In this document: in pieces, positions 38,198 to 47,651 of the stretch | Position numbering within the stretch: position 1 is the stretch's first letter | How the letters are laid out: each line of letters opens with the position of its first letter | From: CAWDMC01 sp963803295 | GTDB taxonomy: Bacteria > Acidobacteriota > Terriglobia > UBA7540 | Reading direction: 5' to 3' | Assembly (NCBI GenBank): GCA_963803295.1 | Contig: CAWDMC010000023.1 | Coordinates: forward strand, 310,001 to 374,000 | Length of the DNA stretch: 64,000 nt | Made by a program: the position numbers and the translations under genes | Notes under the pieces: generated by a model | Databases searched by the model: none | What the model was told of the DNA's origin: nothing | Seen by the model: the letters and a program-made list of their open reading frames with translations, nothing else

Positions 38198-39244
38198 TCA
38201 GTGGCTTAGGCGAGCAAGTTGACGATTGCCCTGGCGCCGTCGACTTGCCTGGTGGCGTAAGGCCAAATCCAAAATCAGTTGCGCCAGACGCTCTGGATCG
38301 TGCCGGACTACACTGTTCTCGCTCAGTAGCTCCGCGCAGACGGGCCGGACGCCGATTCCGAGGATCGCTTCCAGATCGATGGCTACCGGTTCGGAGCGCG
38401 TAGCTGCATATTTCTCACGAAGAGCGGTAGGTAGCGGCTGGGTGTTAAGGACGACGCAATCGAATAGCGGTCGTCGTGCGTGTTTGTGAAGGGCTTTCAA
38501 GTGATCGGAAGCTGAGAAACGGAGGGTCTCGCCCGGTTGTGTCATCAGGTTGGCCACATAGACCTTGGCGGCAGCGGACTCGGTGATCTCACGAGCGATG
38601 CCGTCGACAAGCAGGTTGGGGATTAGCGAGGTGAAAAGCGACCCAGGTCCAAGGGTGATGAGATCCGCCTCGCGGATGGCGGCCAGTGTCTCAGGAAGAG
38701 GGCGGCAACGGGCGGGAACCGTAAAGAGCCGTTCGATGGGCACTCGCGTCTTACTGATCCGAGCCTCCCCCTCAATAGTGCGTCCATCGCGGAGCCTAGC
38801 CTTCAAATGGACATCAGATAACGTAGCTGGCAGGATCTCTCCTCGAATGGCCAAGACCTCGCTCGAAATACGCACTGCTCGGGTGAAGTCCTGAGTGAGA
38901 TTGGTGAGAGCGGTCAGAAAGAGGTTTCCAAAACTGTGTCCTCTGAGACCGCGGCCGGCCGGAAACCTATAGTCAAACAGGCGCGTAAAAAGGGTTTCGT
39001 CCTCCGCTAGAGCTACCAAGCAATTTCGAATGTCGCCCGGCGGCAGGACCTGAAAATCGCGCCTCAGCCGTCCGGAGCTGCCACCTTCGTCCGTCACCGT
39101 AACCACGGCCATAAGGCGGGTAATTGCAGGCGGCACCGGAATTGAGGCGTTCGCGTTGTTAGCGGGGTGGGGAGGAAGATGGTGTTTGAGACCGCGCAGA
39201 ACGGTAGCGAGGCCGGTGCCACCCCCGATGGCGACCACCTTCAT
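38198..39244 (-). CDS. yvcK: Gluconeogenesis factor YvcK/CofD-like (UDP-sugar-binding)
   Basis: 348 residues from the ATG at 39244, which has AAGGAT upstream and begins with the family signature MKVVAIGGGTGLATVLRGLK. Further landmarks are VTVTDEGGSSGRLRRDF, the PPGDIRNCLVAL segment, LTNLTQDFTRAVRISSEVL and LGPGSLFTSLIPNLLVDGI. YvcK proteins bind UDP-sugars and affect cell wall growth and carbon flux; the fold is shared with CofD transferases. The frame is open to 39388, but that extension lacks similarity. The gene follows the TPR gene on the same strand by 52 bp, so co-transcription is likely. Confidence 0.92.
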   Translation of the reverse strand: MKVVAIGGGTGLATVLRGLKHHLPPHPANNANASIPVPPAITRLMAVVTVTDEGGSSGRLRRDFQVLPPGDIRNCLVALAEDETLFTRLFDYRFPAGRGLRGHSFGNLFLTALTNLTQDFTRAVRISSEVLAIRGEILPATLSDVHLKARLRDGRTIEGEARISKTRVPIERLFTVPARCRPLPETLAAIREADLITLGPGSLFTSLIPNLLVDGIAREITESAAAKVYVANLMTQPGETLRFSASDHLKALHKHARRPLFDCVVLNTQPLPTALREKYAATRSEPVAIDLEAILGIGVRPVCAELLSENSVVRHDPERLAQLILDLALRHQASRRRQGNRQLARLSH

Positions 39245-39296
39245 GGAAGATATCCTTCGCCGACCGGCGTTGTGCTCCAAGGGACGGTTGCCGCTT

Positions 39297-40073
39297 TTAA
39301 GAGTCAGCGCGCGGGCCGCGGGCAGCCGTGGAGCGGACAAGGAGTTGAAAGCGAAGATCGGATGCCAGGTTCTTGAAGTCGTGGTCATTTCTGGCCTGAA
39401 ATGCGTTTTCCGGGCGCAACTCGATGGCTAAACGCAAATATTCGAAGGCCAGGCTTGCTCTACCCTGGAGCGCGTAAGCTGCCGCCAGAGCATAATGGAT
39501 GTGCTCGTGCCGCGGTTCAAGCCGGGCAGCCTTGGCCAGATGCTCCACGGCCGGTTCCAGATTGCGCGAGTTAAGCTCAGTCAGGCCAAGAAGATAGAGA
39601 CCAGAAGCCGTCTTAGGCACTGGTTGCCTCCGCTGCATCCGCTGCTGACAGAGGCGCAGGTGCAGCCTGGCCCGATCTGCCACTTCTGCAAAACGGCTCT
39701 GCGCCAACTTGGAGAATACCTCGTTGGCCTTTTCGAGGTTCCTGCGCTGGAAGTGGCGCATCGCAATATCGAAACTCCGGATGGCCGCCTGGTACTGCGG
39801 ATCGGGATTAGCGTCCACGACTTGTCTGTGAGCGGTTTGAGCTGCATCCCTCACACCAGTTTTGCCGCTCTCCAAGTCTTTGGGCACGCGCGCCTTATCA
39901 CGCGAGCTAAACGCGCCCGGGCGGGAACTGCGCACAGCCGGGTGCATTCCGCTTCCGCTGTGCACTCTGCGCCTTTCCGTCGCGCGCTGAGCCGCTGTTT
40001 TGGCTGTGGCCTTGCTCCTTTGGCCGCTCGCCTGCCTTTCACGACTTCCTCGCTGGGCGCCTCGTTTCTGCAT
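39297..40073 (-). CDS. TPR-repeat protein with basic N-terminal tail
   Basis: 258 residues from the ATG at 40073, preceded by AAAGGGG; an in-frame start at 40148 falls about 10 bases after the predicted transcription start and lacks a site. The first 85 residues are extremely Arg/Lys/Ser/Ala rich and look disordered (KRGAQRGSRERQASGQRSKA). TPR helices follow at about 95-250, with ASGLYLLGLTELNSRNLEPA and HIHYALAAAYALQGRASLAF. No signal peptide is present, so it is probably cytoplasmic. The basic tail could bind nucleic acid or membrane. It is co-directional with yvcK. Confidence 0.72.
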   Translation of the reverse strand: MQKRGAQRGSRERQASGQRSKATAKTAAQRATERRRVHSGSGMHPAVRSSRPGAFSSRDKARVPKDLESGKTGVRDAAQTAHRQVVDANPDPQYQAAIRSFDIAMRHFQRRNLEKANEVFSKLAQSRFAEVADRARLHLRLCQQRMQRRQPVPKTASGLYLLGLTELNSRNLEPAVEHLAKAARLEPRHEHIHYALAAAYALQGRASLAFEYLRLAIELRPENAFQARNDHDFKNLASDLRFQLLVRSTAARGPRADS

Positions 40074-40164
40074 AAGCCCCTTTCTTCCCCGGCACCGACG
40101 CGGCAGGACGCTCCTTATCCTGCCACCTGAACCCACCGCAGGTTTCATTGCTTAGTCAACTTAC

Positions 40165-40194
40165 TTATAGCAGACCCGATATAATTGCGTCAAA
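40165..40194 (-). promoter_or_regulatory. Candidate sigma-70 promoter of the TPR-yvcK unit
   Basis: On the minus strand TTGACG (40194-40189), an 18-base spacer and TATAAG (40170-40165), about 92 bases before the start codon at 40073. Confidence 0.6.
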
Positions 40195-40331
40195 TCGGCA
40201 ATGCGACTGCCTGCGACTGCCGGGATAAAGGGGTGAAATCGCGGCCGCGTGGCGCTTCGTTCCTGTTAGTCCGTTAAAGAAGCCTAGCCCCGAGCCGCCA
40301 CTGAGACCGCTCTTGCGGCCGTTTCCTCGCG

Positions 40332-40360
40332 TTGCCAACTTAAATCATTCATGATATACA
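40332..40360 (+). promoter_or_regulatory. Candidate sigma-70 promoter of the sulfurtransferase
   Basis: TTGCCA (40332-40337), a 17-base AT-rich spacer and TATACA (40355-40360) preceded by TGA. Transcription would start near 40367, giving an unusually long leader of about 154 bases. Confidence 0.6.
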
Positions 40361-40520
40361 GAAACTTATGTCGTTGTTGTTCTCAGTCGTCACGACCCAT
40401 CTCAGTTGTCCCGACACCCGGCCCCGGCGGCGCTGTTGTTGCTGCTGTTGATCTCCGGCGCTCTTCCCAATTTCGCCGGGTTTAGAGTCGAATCCAAAAT
40501 AACAGGGGGTTTCTCCGAAA

Positions 40521-41384
40521 ATGGCTGAATACAAGCATCCGGAGGCATTGGTTAGCACTAACTGGGTCGCGGAGCACATCGATGATCCCAAAGTCCGGTT
40601 GGTGGAAGTCGATGTCGATACATCGTCCTACGACAAGGGTCATATCAAAAGCGCCGTGGGATGGAATTGGCAGAGCCAGCTTCAGGATAACCTTCGACGC
40701 GATCTGCTGGGCCAGAAAGAGTTTGAGGAATTGGCTGGAAAGTCGGGTATTTCCACAGAAACAACCGTAGTGCTTTACGGTGACAACAACAACTGGTTTG
40801 CCGCTTATGCCTTCTGGCAACTGAAATATTACGGCCACAAAGATGCTCGTCTAATGAATGGGGGGCGTAAGAAATGGGAACTGGAGGGCCGTCCACTCGT
40901 CACCGAAGCTCCGCAGTTCCCCGCCACAAAATACAAGTCGAGCGGAGCAGATGCGAGTGTCCGAGCGCGTCGCGACCGGATTTTTCAGGCGTTGGCGGAG
41001 CACGACGCCCATTTGGTTGATGTCCGGTCGCCGGATGAATTCAGCGGGAAAGTGATTGCGCCTCCAGGCATGAGCGAAACAGCTCAGCGTGGTGGCCACA
41101 TACCGGGTGCCATCAGCGTTCCGTGGGCGAAGGCTGCCAACGAGGATGGAGCCTTCAAGAGCTTCGACGAACTCGCAGTTCTCTACGGTAGGCAAGGGGT
41201 AAAGACTGACAAGGACGTCATCGCTTATTGCCGGATCGGAGAGCGCAGCTCTCACACTTGGTTCGTGCTTAAATATCTGCTGGGCTTTGAGACCTCTAAA
41301 AACTACGACGGTAGTTGGACTGAATGGGGGAATCTTGTAGACGCTCCCATCGAAAAGGGGGAGACCGCCAAGGCCAGTGTGTAA
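40521..41384 (+). CDS. Two-domain thiosulfate/3-mercaptopyruvate sulfurtransferase
   Basis: 287 residues with two rhodanese domains. The N-terminal one (about 10-130) is inactive: it has the WQSQLQDNLRRDLLG and YGDNNNWFAAYAFW segments without a catalytic Cys. The C-terminal one (about 155-280) has VDVRSPDEFSGK, the GHIPGAISVPWAKA motif and the active-site loop CRIGERSSHT whose Cys carries the persulphide. CRIGERS is typical of thiosulfate-type enzymes of actinobacterial and acidobacterial origin. It moves sulfane sulphur from thiosulfate or mercaptopyruvate to cyanide or thiols. No signal peptide is present. AGGGGG lies 11 bases before the ATG. Confidence 0.92.
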   Translation: MAEYKHPEALVSTNWVAEHIDDPKVRLVEVDVDTSSYDKGHIKSAVGWNWQSQLQDNLRRDLLGQKEFEELAGKSGISTETTVVLYGDNNNWFAAYAFWQLKYYGHKDARLMNGGRKKWELEGRPLVTEAPQFPATKYKSSGADASVRARRDRIFQALAEHDAHLVDVRSPDEFSGKVIAPPGMSETAQRGGHIPGAISVPWAKAANEDGAFKSFDELAVLYGRQGVKTDKDVIAYCRIGERSSHTWFVLKYLLGFETSKNYDGSWTEWGNLVDAPIEKGETAKASV

Positions 41385-41496
41385 CAAGAAACTTGGCGGC
41401 TTGAAGTCCGATGCCGCTTACTGGGAAAAGCCCAGGAATTGGATGTGGCGAGAAACAAGGGATCCTGGCTTTTGGTGCCGGGACATCAAACAGATT

Positions 41497-41814
41497 TTAG
41501 CGAAGCGCGATCCGCAGATTGCGCTTATCCGGCCGAATTTCAACCTTGTCTTCCCGGGCTAGCCAGCCGACAGCAAAACTGACAACCTCACCTGCAGCAT
41601 CCACTTTCTTCTTCAGCTGAGCGAGGGTGACAGGCCCCTCATTCGAGAGTGTCTGCCAGATCTTTCCGGCCGTATTGCCGATCTCCGGAATGAGTTCTGC
41701 GGAAGTCGGAGCAACTACGGTGGTAGTTGTTTCCCCTGGCTGGTTTGGCTGCGGCATCTCGACAAGGTTCTCCGGAGAACTAACTTTGACCTTTGCGGCG
41801 GGCTTTGCTGTCAT
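41497..41814 (-). CDS. Winged helix-turn-helix domain protein (DUF2582-like)
   Basis: 105 residues from the ATG at 41814, which follows AAAGGAG by seven bases; an upstream in-frame start adds only 15 residues without a site. A disordered Pro/Thr/Glu-rich N-terminal 45 residues leads into a compact winged-helix: IGNTAGKIWQTLSNEG, PVTLAQLKKKVDAAGEVVSFAVGWLA and EDKVEIRPD. This is the pattern of the small DUF2582/PF10771 winged-helix family, present in many anaerobes and Acidobacteria, with no clear regulon. It is convergent with the sulfurtransferase, and to its left begins the decay zone. Confidence 0.8.
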   Translation of the reverse strand: MTAKPAAKVKVSSPENLVEMPQPNQPGETTTTVVAPTSAELIPEIGNTAGKIWQTLSNEGPVTLAQLKKKVDAAGEVVSFAVGWLAREDKVEIRPDKRNLRIALR

Positions 41815-42199
41815 TCGGTAACTCCTTTCAGGTTGGTGACGCTGTTGGGTTCGGTCCAACGACTGCTGGTCGAAATGCCTCCTTTCCCGGTCGGGAGGGT
41901 CTCGAATTGCTAAGGCACCCCGCTCAGGCTCACGCGGTGCAAGGCGACCCGTATATCGGAATGAGTAACATTTTCACCTGGTCGAGAACCTCGTTCTTGT
42001 ATAACCCGAGGAGTACCTTTGCTGCAAAGAGTTTCTTTTTATGAGAGCTATGAAGCTGATAATCCAAAGGCGGGCATAGTTTCAGAAGCTCAATAGCACA
42101 TGCCAAATATAGAAATCCTCAACGTTCTCCCAGATGCGACCCACTAAGGCAGAGTCGCAACGGATTGGTGGCATTTCTTTGACCTTGTCCCGAGTATGG
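41815..42199. other. Non-coding stretch, 385 bp, left border of the decay zone
   Basis: Holds the promoter region of the winged-helix gene and then AT-richer DNA without an open frame that looks like protein. It may contain lost 5' parts of the pseudogene that follows, but nothing could be recognised. Confidence 0.4.
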
Positions 42200-43934
42200 C
42201 AGCGCCGCGTTGCCCGCCTACGAGACGCTTAAAAAGATGCTGACATCCGAACAAATCTGGTCACCCTCGAATAGGGCTCTGCCCCAGTGGTTCACTCTCC
42301 CCATCGATGTCCCAGCCATGCTTACCCGACCACGTTCGAGTGCAACGGCCTTTTCAGCTTGCTGCACCTGCACCGCGTCAATCAGTTTGTGGACCGCCAC
42401 ATTCAGTCCGGCCGAGCAACTGGTGGACGACTCGCAACTCTACCAGGCGTTCATGCAAACGATTGCAGATCCTGGTTTGGGTCAGCAACGACCATCCCCA
42501 GGAAATTCCCTTCGACCTTCACTGTGAGATCCGCGACCTCTAGGGGCACAAAGTGGCGAACCAGGATTTTGCCGGAATCGCAGCCGGTGATGCCAGCCAG
42601 CAGGTGGGCATCGTGGATTGGCTGACACCAAGCACTCCGGGAGGGTACCTGCTGAAGGGTATTGCCGAAGCCAGAGTCCGGAATCTCCAAACCGAGAACT
42701 CATCTTCATCAAAGTGGTCCCCGCGCTCTTCTCCAAGCCGCTGCGGATGCTGATCATCGGGCAGAGTATGTACAGCACGATTCCGGCACGTATGGCCGAG
42801 GCCATGGGACTTAAGGTGGCGGTGATAGATGAGAGCTCGGTTGTTGCAAGGGCTCCCCCGACTTGCGCGATGGCGATGAACTCCGGCGGAAGTACGATGT
42901 CGTGTGGCTAACCTCCTTCGACTCGCTTTGGAAGATGCTCGACGACGCCGAGATGAACGGCCTCAAGCAGGCCATCACTCAGGGAATGGGATTCATCCAT
43001 ACGGGTGGTCCGGCCAGTTTCCACGGAGGGTTCGGCTGGGCGGCCTGCCTCGACTTCACGGCGCTGTCCGACGTGCGCCCGTCACCCTCAGCAAAGGGAA
43101 CGACCTGATCTATCCGTCTTCGATGAATGCCCTAACCAAGGACCTTGTGCTGCCATTCGGCCGTCTTCACGACATCGCGGTTACAGCTGACGCGGACTGA
43201 TTGGACCGCCGCGGACCTCCAGCGCCAAGGTGTGCCGGGATTCAACAATGTCGAGATGAACAGCCGGCGGTCACGAGCCGATGACCATCGCCGGCCAGCC
43301 CTTTGCTCGTAACCGGTCAGTTTGGGCAAGGGCGCACCGTGGTCTTTACGGGCTTCACGTCAGGTTACAATGAAGAAAGGGCCGACTGGAATCCCGCGGT
43401 CGTGTATCCCTATTTTGCGGATCAGCAGTTCATCGCCGATCCGCCCTCCAGGGCCTACTTCACGTTTTTATGCGGATGATTGCCGCCGCTACCGGCGAGA
43501 AGTCCAGGGTGAGTTACGCTGATCTTCGTGCGGCACACGAGAAACCGCTTTTCGAGATTCTGAAGGATCTGCCCCGCACCGAAATTGAGGCGCAGGTACT
43601 AGTCGGGGGCCTCCTCACTGCTTCCAAGGCTCACGCTAGCCTCAGTCTGAGCAACAAAGGCCCGAACCTCGCCAGGCTGATCCAGGTAAAGGCCAGGTGG
43701 GATGGCGCTCCGGCCAGAGCGCGCTGCATCGAGCTCTTCAGTGACAACTACATCGACCTGCTGCCGGGCGAAAGTAAGACGATCGATCTCGATGCATTCT
43801 TGAAGCACGACCAGACCGGCCTGAAACGTGACCAAACCGGGCCGATCAGCGGCAATCTTCTGATCGAAGGCCCGAATATTTCGAGCAAGCGGGTCAGGGT
43901 CGAATTCAAGCCTGGGCCTGTAACCTCTATGTAA
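42200..43934 (+). pseudogene. Shredded large secreted protein with glutamine-amidotransferase-like domain
   Basis: Clear protein segments appear in order on the plus strand but hop between all three frames. Examples: PAYETLKKMLTSEQIWSPSN near 42210, NGLFSLLHLHRVNQFVDRHI near 42345, EQLVDDSQLYQAFMQTIADP near 42415, NDHPQEIPFDLHCEIRDL then an in-frame TAG at about 42541, KPLRMLIIGQSMYSTIPARM near 42737, RRKYDVVWLTSFDSLWKML near 42885, GMGFIHTGGPASFHGGFG near 42985 and KGNDLIYPSSMNALTKDL near 43095. A last intact piece runs to the stop at 43934. At least six frameshifts and one nonsense codon are needed. The FIHTGGPxSFHGG segment resembles the PF07090-type amidotransferase-like fold. The front part suggests a glycoside hydrolase family 2-like protein (tentative). 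Confidence 0.7.
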
Positions 43935-43979
43935 AATGATCACTTCGCATCACAGATAACTTCTAAGGAGAAACATGAA

Positions 43980-44432
43980 ATGAGAAAAGTCACCGTAATT
44001 TCATCTGTCTTGTGCTGCGCCACGATCGCTATCGCGGCAACCGGCGCCAAGGACTCGTCTAAGAAGCGCGCGATCAATCCTCCTGGCACGGCCGAAGGCC
44101 TGCCCTTCAGCAACGGCATCCTGGCGGGTGACACTCTGTACGTCGCCGGACAAGAGGGTCTGGATAACGGGAAGCTGCGCGAAGGCGGGATCGGACCCGA
44201 GACTCAGGCGGCACTTGAGAACATCAAGAAGATTGTGGAAGCAGGCGGAATGACAATGAGCAACGTCGTTTCAGTAACGGTGTACCTGGCCGACATCAAC
44301 GATTTCGCGGAGATGAATAAGATCTACAAAACCTATTTCCCCGATCCCAAACCCGCCCGTGCGACCGTGCAGGTTGCGGCGCTGGTGGGACACGCGAAGG
44401 TAGAAATTGGGGCAATCGCCGTCAAACAGTGA
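43980..44432 (+). CDS. Exported RidA/YjgF-family protein
   Basis: 150 residues. AAGGAG at 43964-43969 precedes an ATG at 43975 that stops after two codons (ATGAAATGA) and the real ATG at 43980. A signal peptide (VTVISSVLCCATIAIAA) precedes a complete RidA domain: INPPGTAEGLPFSNGILAGD, LYVAGQEGLD, ALENIKKIVEAGGMTMSNVV, VTVYLADINDFAEMN and PARATVQVAALVGHAKVEI, where the Arg of PARATV is the substrate-binding Arg of active RidA. RidA normally hydrolyses reactive enamine intermediates in the cytoplasm, so an exported copy is atypical but known in Acidobacteria. It is intact while both flanking genes are shredded. Confidence 0.88.
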   Translation: MRKVTVISSVLCCATIAIAATGAKDSSKKRAINPPGTAEGLPFSNGILAGDTLYVAGQEGLDNGKLREGGIGPETQAALENIKKIVEAGGMTMSNVVSVTVYLADINDFAEMNKIYKTYFPDPKPARATVQVAALVGHAKVEIGAIAVKQ

Positions 44433-44780
44433 CGATGAGTTCTAACGAGCAGTTTGCGTCTAATCGAGCCTAACCAGCCGCCCACGATGAGGCGGCGGCG
44501 TCCAGCGGTTGCGGCTTGGCGCCCCTGCTCAGGAGCCATAGCATGATCGCTATTTCCCCGAGGAGGGCGGGAAAGGCGACGTTCGACACTATGTGTATTG
44601 CTCGAATCATCTCCGGTTGCGATTACGGTCAGTGTTTCACACGGTTACTGCTGCGACCCTCGAGAAGCGGTCTGCCTCATTAATCTGGAACGGGTAGACG
44701 GGCAGCCTTCGCTGGCGATCTGGCCATCGAGCAGATAAAAATACGCCGAGGCTAATGATCAGCGCGACGAGGAGGCGAAC
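44433..44780. other. Gap of 348 bp between RidA and the second shredded gene
   Basis: Holds the minus-strand DUF4386-like remnant (44470-44595) and, further right on the minus strand at about 44640-44780, a short hydrophobic piece (MVRLLVALIISLGVFL) without identity. Nothing else is recognisable. Confidence 0.45.
44470..44595 (-). pseudogene. Remnant of a DUF4386-like membrane protein, C-terminus only
   Basis: The minus strand encodes SNVAFPALLGEIAIMLWLLS followed by RGAKPQPLDAAASSWAAG and a stop at 44472-44470. This resembles the last transmembrane helix and tail of DUF4386-family proteins, which end with a PxxxGE-xx-LWLLxxG pattern. The frame closes upstream within about 40 codons, so the rest of the gene is lost. 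Confidence 0.4.
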
Positions 44781-46471
44781 CATGTGTGAACAGATCAGCC
44801 GTAGAGAGACCCTGAGAAGAGGATTGGCCGTTGTCACAAATCATCGATTTTGTTCAGGGCTACGCCAAGTTATCGGGACGGTCCATCCATTGTTACGTAC
44901 CAACACGCCCTCTGTTGAACTATTCACATTGGAGAATTGTGAGCCCTGAGTCGTCGCTGGTCCAGGTGGGAGCGGATGGCTACATCGCCCAGGTATGGAC
45001 AGGAACGTCTCGCACCCCGAATATCTACGAAGGTCGCCGCAAAGAGCGGACTTTCGAGACTGCGTTCCTTGAGTACGGCGCGATGCAAAACCTGGTGAGG
45101 GCCTCGGGGCGTCGCGTCTGGTATCTCAATGATCCGGTCGAGGATAATCCAAACCACCTGGGACGACTACCGGATGAACTGGGAGAACACTCTGACAGCG
45201 TCCCTGTTTCAACCGGAAGTGTGGAGATACGAAATCATGCCGTGGCCGGAACGAGTCTTCAACGGCAAGTATCCCGCCAGAGATTCATCAGATACCCGGC
45301 CCGTCCAACAGCTAGAACGTACTCCGACTGGTACTGGGCTGGGTGGCTTTGGTCCCCGGAACCCGGCCAGGCGAATCTCCATTCCGAAAGAGTACGAGAC
45401 TGAGTTACAGGCTGTAAATCCGGGCGTTGGGCGAGATGAAGCAGCCTGAAGAGTCTGTTCATTGGCAAATCAGCGGTACGCGTGGGGTCGGGTGTTTTGG
45501 TTTCCGACACCATGATGTTCCAACGCGCGGAGCCGTTCCCGTCAGACCCGAACCTCGGTTCATTTTATGGATTGGCAATGCCGCTGCTGAAGCACGGACT
45601 TCCGGTTGAGCCGGTGCAGATCGAAAGCGCGACCTCGCCTCAGTTTCTGGACAGGTATCGGCTACTTCTCCTTACCTACGAAGGCCAGAAGCCGCCCAGC
45701 CCAGCTTTTCACGACGCTCTCGCAAAATGGGTTCGGGCGGGAGGCGCATTATTGATCGTTGATGACGCTCGCGACCCCTATTGCGCTGTGGGTGAGTGGT
45801 GGAATACCCCTCCCTTCTCGTATCGGACGCCTCGGCAGCACCTATTCGAAGCGCTCGGGCTCCCGAAAGACGCCACGGGGTTGCATCGCGTGGACCGTGG
45901 AGTGATCCTGCGGCAGCCACTCTCTCCAGCCTCGCTAACATATAATAAAGAAGGTGCTGACTCCATTCGCCGACTGGCGAAAGAGGCGGCTGCAGCAGTG
46001 GGGCTGGAGTGGCAGGAATCGAATGCACTGGTGCTTCGGCGAGGGCCATATGTCGTGGCGGCGGGGCTGGACGAGTCCTTACCCAGCGCGAAGTCATTCG
46101 AGCTGCACGGACACTTTATCGATCTGTTCGATGCCAGCTTGCCTGTGCGCACCGACTTAGCGCTTTCTCCTGGTAAGAGAGCGCTTTTGTTTGACCTGGA
46201 TGCAGTCAAATCGTCGAACCCGAAGGTGCTGGCTGCAGCTTGCAAGGTGAGCAAGGAGCGTTTCGCCAGCAGCACTCTGAGCTTTAGTACTGAAGGGATC
46301 GCCGACACGCAAGCCGTAGTGCGAATGCTCGCGCCGCATAAGCCGTCTCGCATCATGATTAACGGCCAATTGGTGCCGACAGAAGATTACACGAGTGCTG
46401 GAAGCACGCTTCAATTGCGTTTTCCAAATTCCGTTAGTGGCGTGCCCGTGGACGTGGAGTTCGTCCCTTAG
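44781..46471 (+). pseudogene. Shredded Tat-exported hypothetical (glycosyl-hydrolase-like) protein
   Basis: The ATG at 44781 begins a Tat signal (ISRRETLRRGLAVV). The coding trace then jumps frame at about 44830 to DFVQGYAKLSGRSIHCYVP, apparently after loss of a large internal part. It continues with ERTFETAFLEYGAMQNLV and WYLNDPVEDNPNH, shifts near 45155 to WENTLTASLFQPEVWRYEIM, again near 45420 to LGEMKQPEESVHWQISGT and once more near 45490. From there one frame is open to 46471 with SDTMMFQRAEP, LTYEGQKPPSPAFHDALAKW and GGALLIVDD. The long intact 3' part shows this was a secreted protein of more than 700 residues; similar proteins in Acidobacteria are uncharacterised and TIM-barrel-like. 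At least four shifts make it dead. Confidence 0.7.
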
Positions 46472-46866
46472 GCATTCGCTTCCCACAAGCAAATACAGGT
46501 TAGCTGACGAACCTTCGCGGGCGATGAGATTTAAGGCGCTCGTTGCATGGGCACCACTACCGGTCTAGGCTAGGCTAACCCAACTTCGTCACGGAGTGTC
46601 GGCGGATCTCAACATAGCACCAACCGGCAATATGATGGTTCCTGCACACCCTGGGCTCTGGAGGCCAAGCGTACTTGTCTCTCATTCTTTACGCGTTGTG
46701 ATTTTTCAGAATCGATCGACCACTTAAGGCGGTAGTTTTTCACGAACTTTCACCCACCCATTTTCACCAACTTTCACCCACATGTTCGAGATCATTCACC
46801 CACCCCCGGTCGGGTTCGATTCGAGCGAACAGGCCTGCCATCCAGTGCCTTGAAGGAGGACTGAAG
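46472..46866. other. Non-coding stretch with the left end of the IS21-type element
   Basis: The right part contains the repeat cluster at 46745-46804. The left part, 46472-46690, holds only short local repeats (GGCTAGGCTA near 46567) and no gene. The exact IS terminus could not be fixed because no matching right end survives. Confidence 0.5.
46745..46804 (+). repeat. Direct repeats at the left end of the IS21-type element
   Basis: AACTTTCACCCAC occurs at 46745-46757 and again at 46769-46781, 24 bp apart, followed by a partial copy CATTCACCCACC at 46793-46804. Multiple short terminal repeats that bind the transposase are typical of IS21-family ends. Confidence 0.7.
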
Positions 46867-47648
46867 ATGGCATACCGGGAGGTGAGAATGATGTATATCG
46901 ATCAGGTGATTCGCCGGTGGTTGGCCGGCGAGAAAATTCGGGCGATCGCGAGATCCACGGGTCGGACCGAAACACGGTGCGGCGGATCGTGCGCCTAGCC
47001 GGGGAAGTTGGTATTGGGTAGGAGACGCCGTGGCCTGACGAAGGTAAGCTGCAAGCCCTACGGCAAGGCATGGGCCGGCCCGGTGCGACGGTGGCGGCCG
47101 GCGAAGCCGAGCAGCGGCTGAAGCCCCGAACCGAGCAGATTCGAACCTGGCTGAACAAAGACCATCTTCTGCTGAGCAAGGTGCATGAGCTATTAGGCCG
47201 TGAGGGGTTAGTGGTCTCCTATAGCGCCTTGTATCGATTCGCCCGGAAGTGGTGCGAGTTTGGAAGGGCCTCGTCGATCACCGTGCGGCGGGCCGACTGC
47301 CTGCCTGGCGAGATGGCGGAAGCTGATTTCGGCCGACTCGGTGTGTTGCAGGAACTCGGCAGTTGCCGACCGCGTGTGGTTTAGGGCTTTATGCTGACAC
47401 TCGGCTACAGCCGGCTCGGCTGCGTGATCCCCGTTCTGCAGCAGGATCTGCCCACCCTCATCCATTGCTTCGAACGCGCCCTGGCGTTTTTTTGACGGTT
47501 GTCCCCGGCGCATCGTCATCGACGGAATGAAAGCGTGCCTGGATCAAACCGATCTCTATACTCCGCGCTTGAACCGGACTTTTCTCGAGTACGCCAACTA
47601 CCGGGGCTTTCTCCCCGACCCGGCCCGGCCGCTTCACCCCAAGGACAA
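46867..47648 (+). pseudogene. istA: istA transposase, 5' part
   Basis: Starts at ATG 46867 with MAYREVRMMYIDQVIRRWLA and a helix-turn-helix GEKIRAIARSTG. One base is lost near 46965, after which the next frame reads DRNTVRRIVRLAGEVGI and meets a TAG at about 47020. The same frame continues WPDEGKLQALRQGMGRPG and then RFARKWCEFGR, followed by a second amber at about 47383 where the family has Trp. A further shift occurs at a run of seven T at about 47486-47492. After it RRIVIDGMKACLDQTDLYTP, part of the DDE catalytic core, continues to PLHPKDK at 47648. Together with the 3' part, the original protein would have had about 530 residues, normal for IstA. It is clearly dead. Confidence 0.82.
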
Positions 47649-47651
47649 GGA

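Larger units (their letters stand above)
40074..40520. other. Intergenic region, 447 bp, divergent promoters and long leader
   Basis: Contains two well-formed sigma-70 promoters facing outward (40165-40194 minus; 40332-40360 plus). The plus-strand promoter leaves a leader of about 150 bases before the sulfurtransferase. The leader holds a GTTGTT/GCTGCTG low-complexity stretch at about 40430-40450 and no recognised riboswitch. Confidence 0.5.

Noticed and set aside
40425..40455. GTTGTTGCTGCTGTTG low-complexity tract as a microsatellite or regulatory repeat
   Set aside because: Short and imperfect, with no repeat unit conserved over more than three copies.
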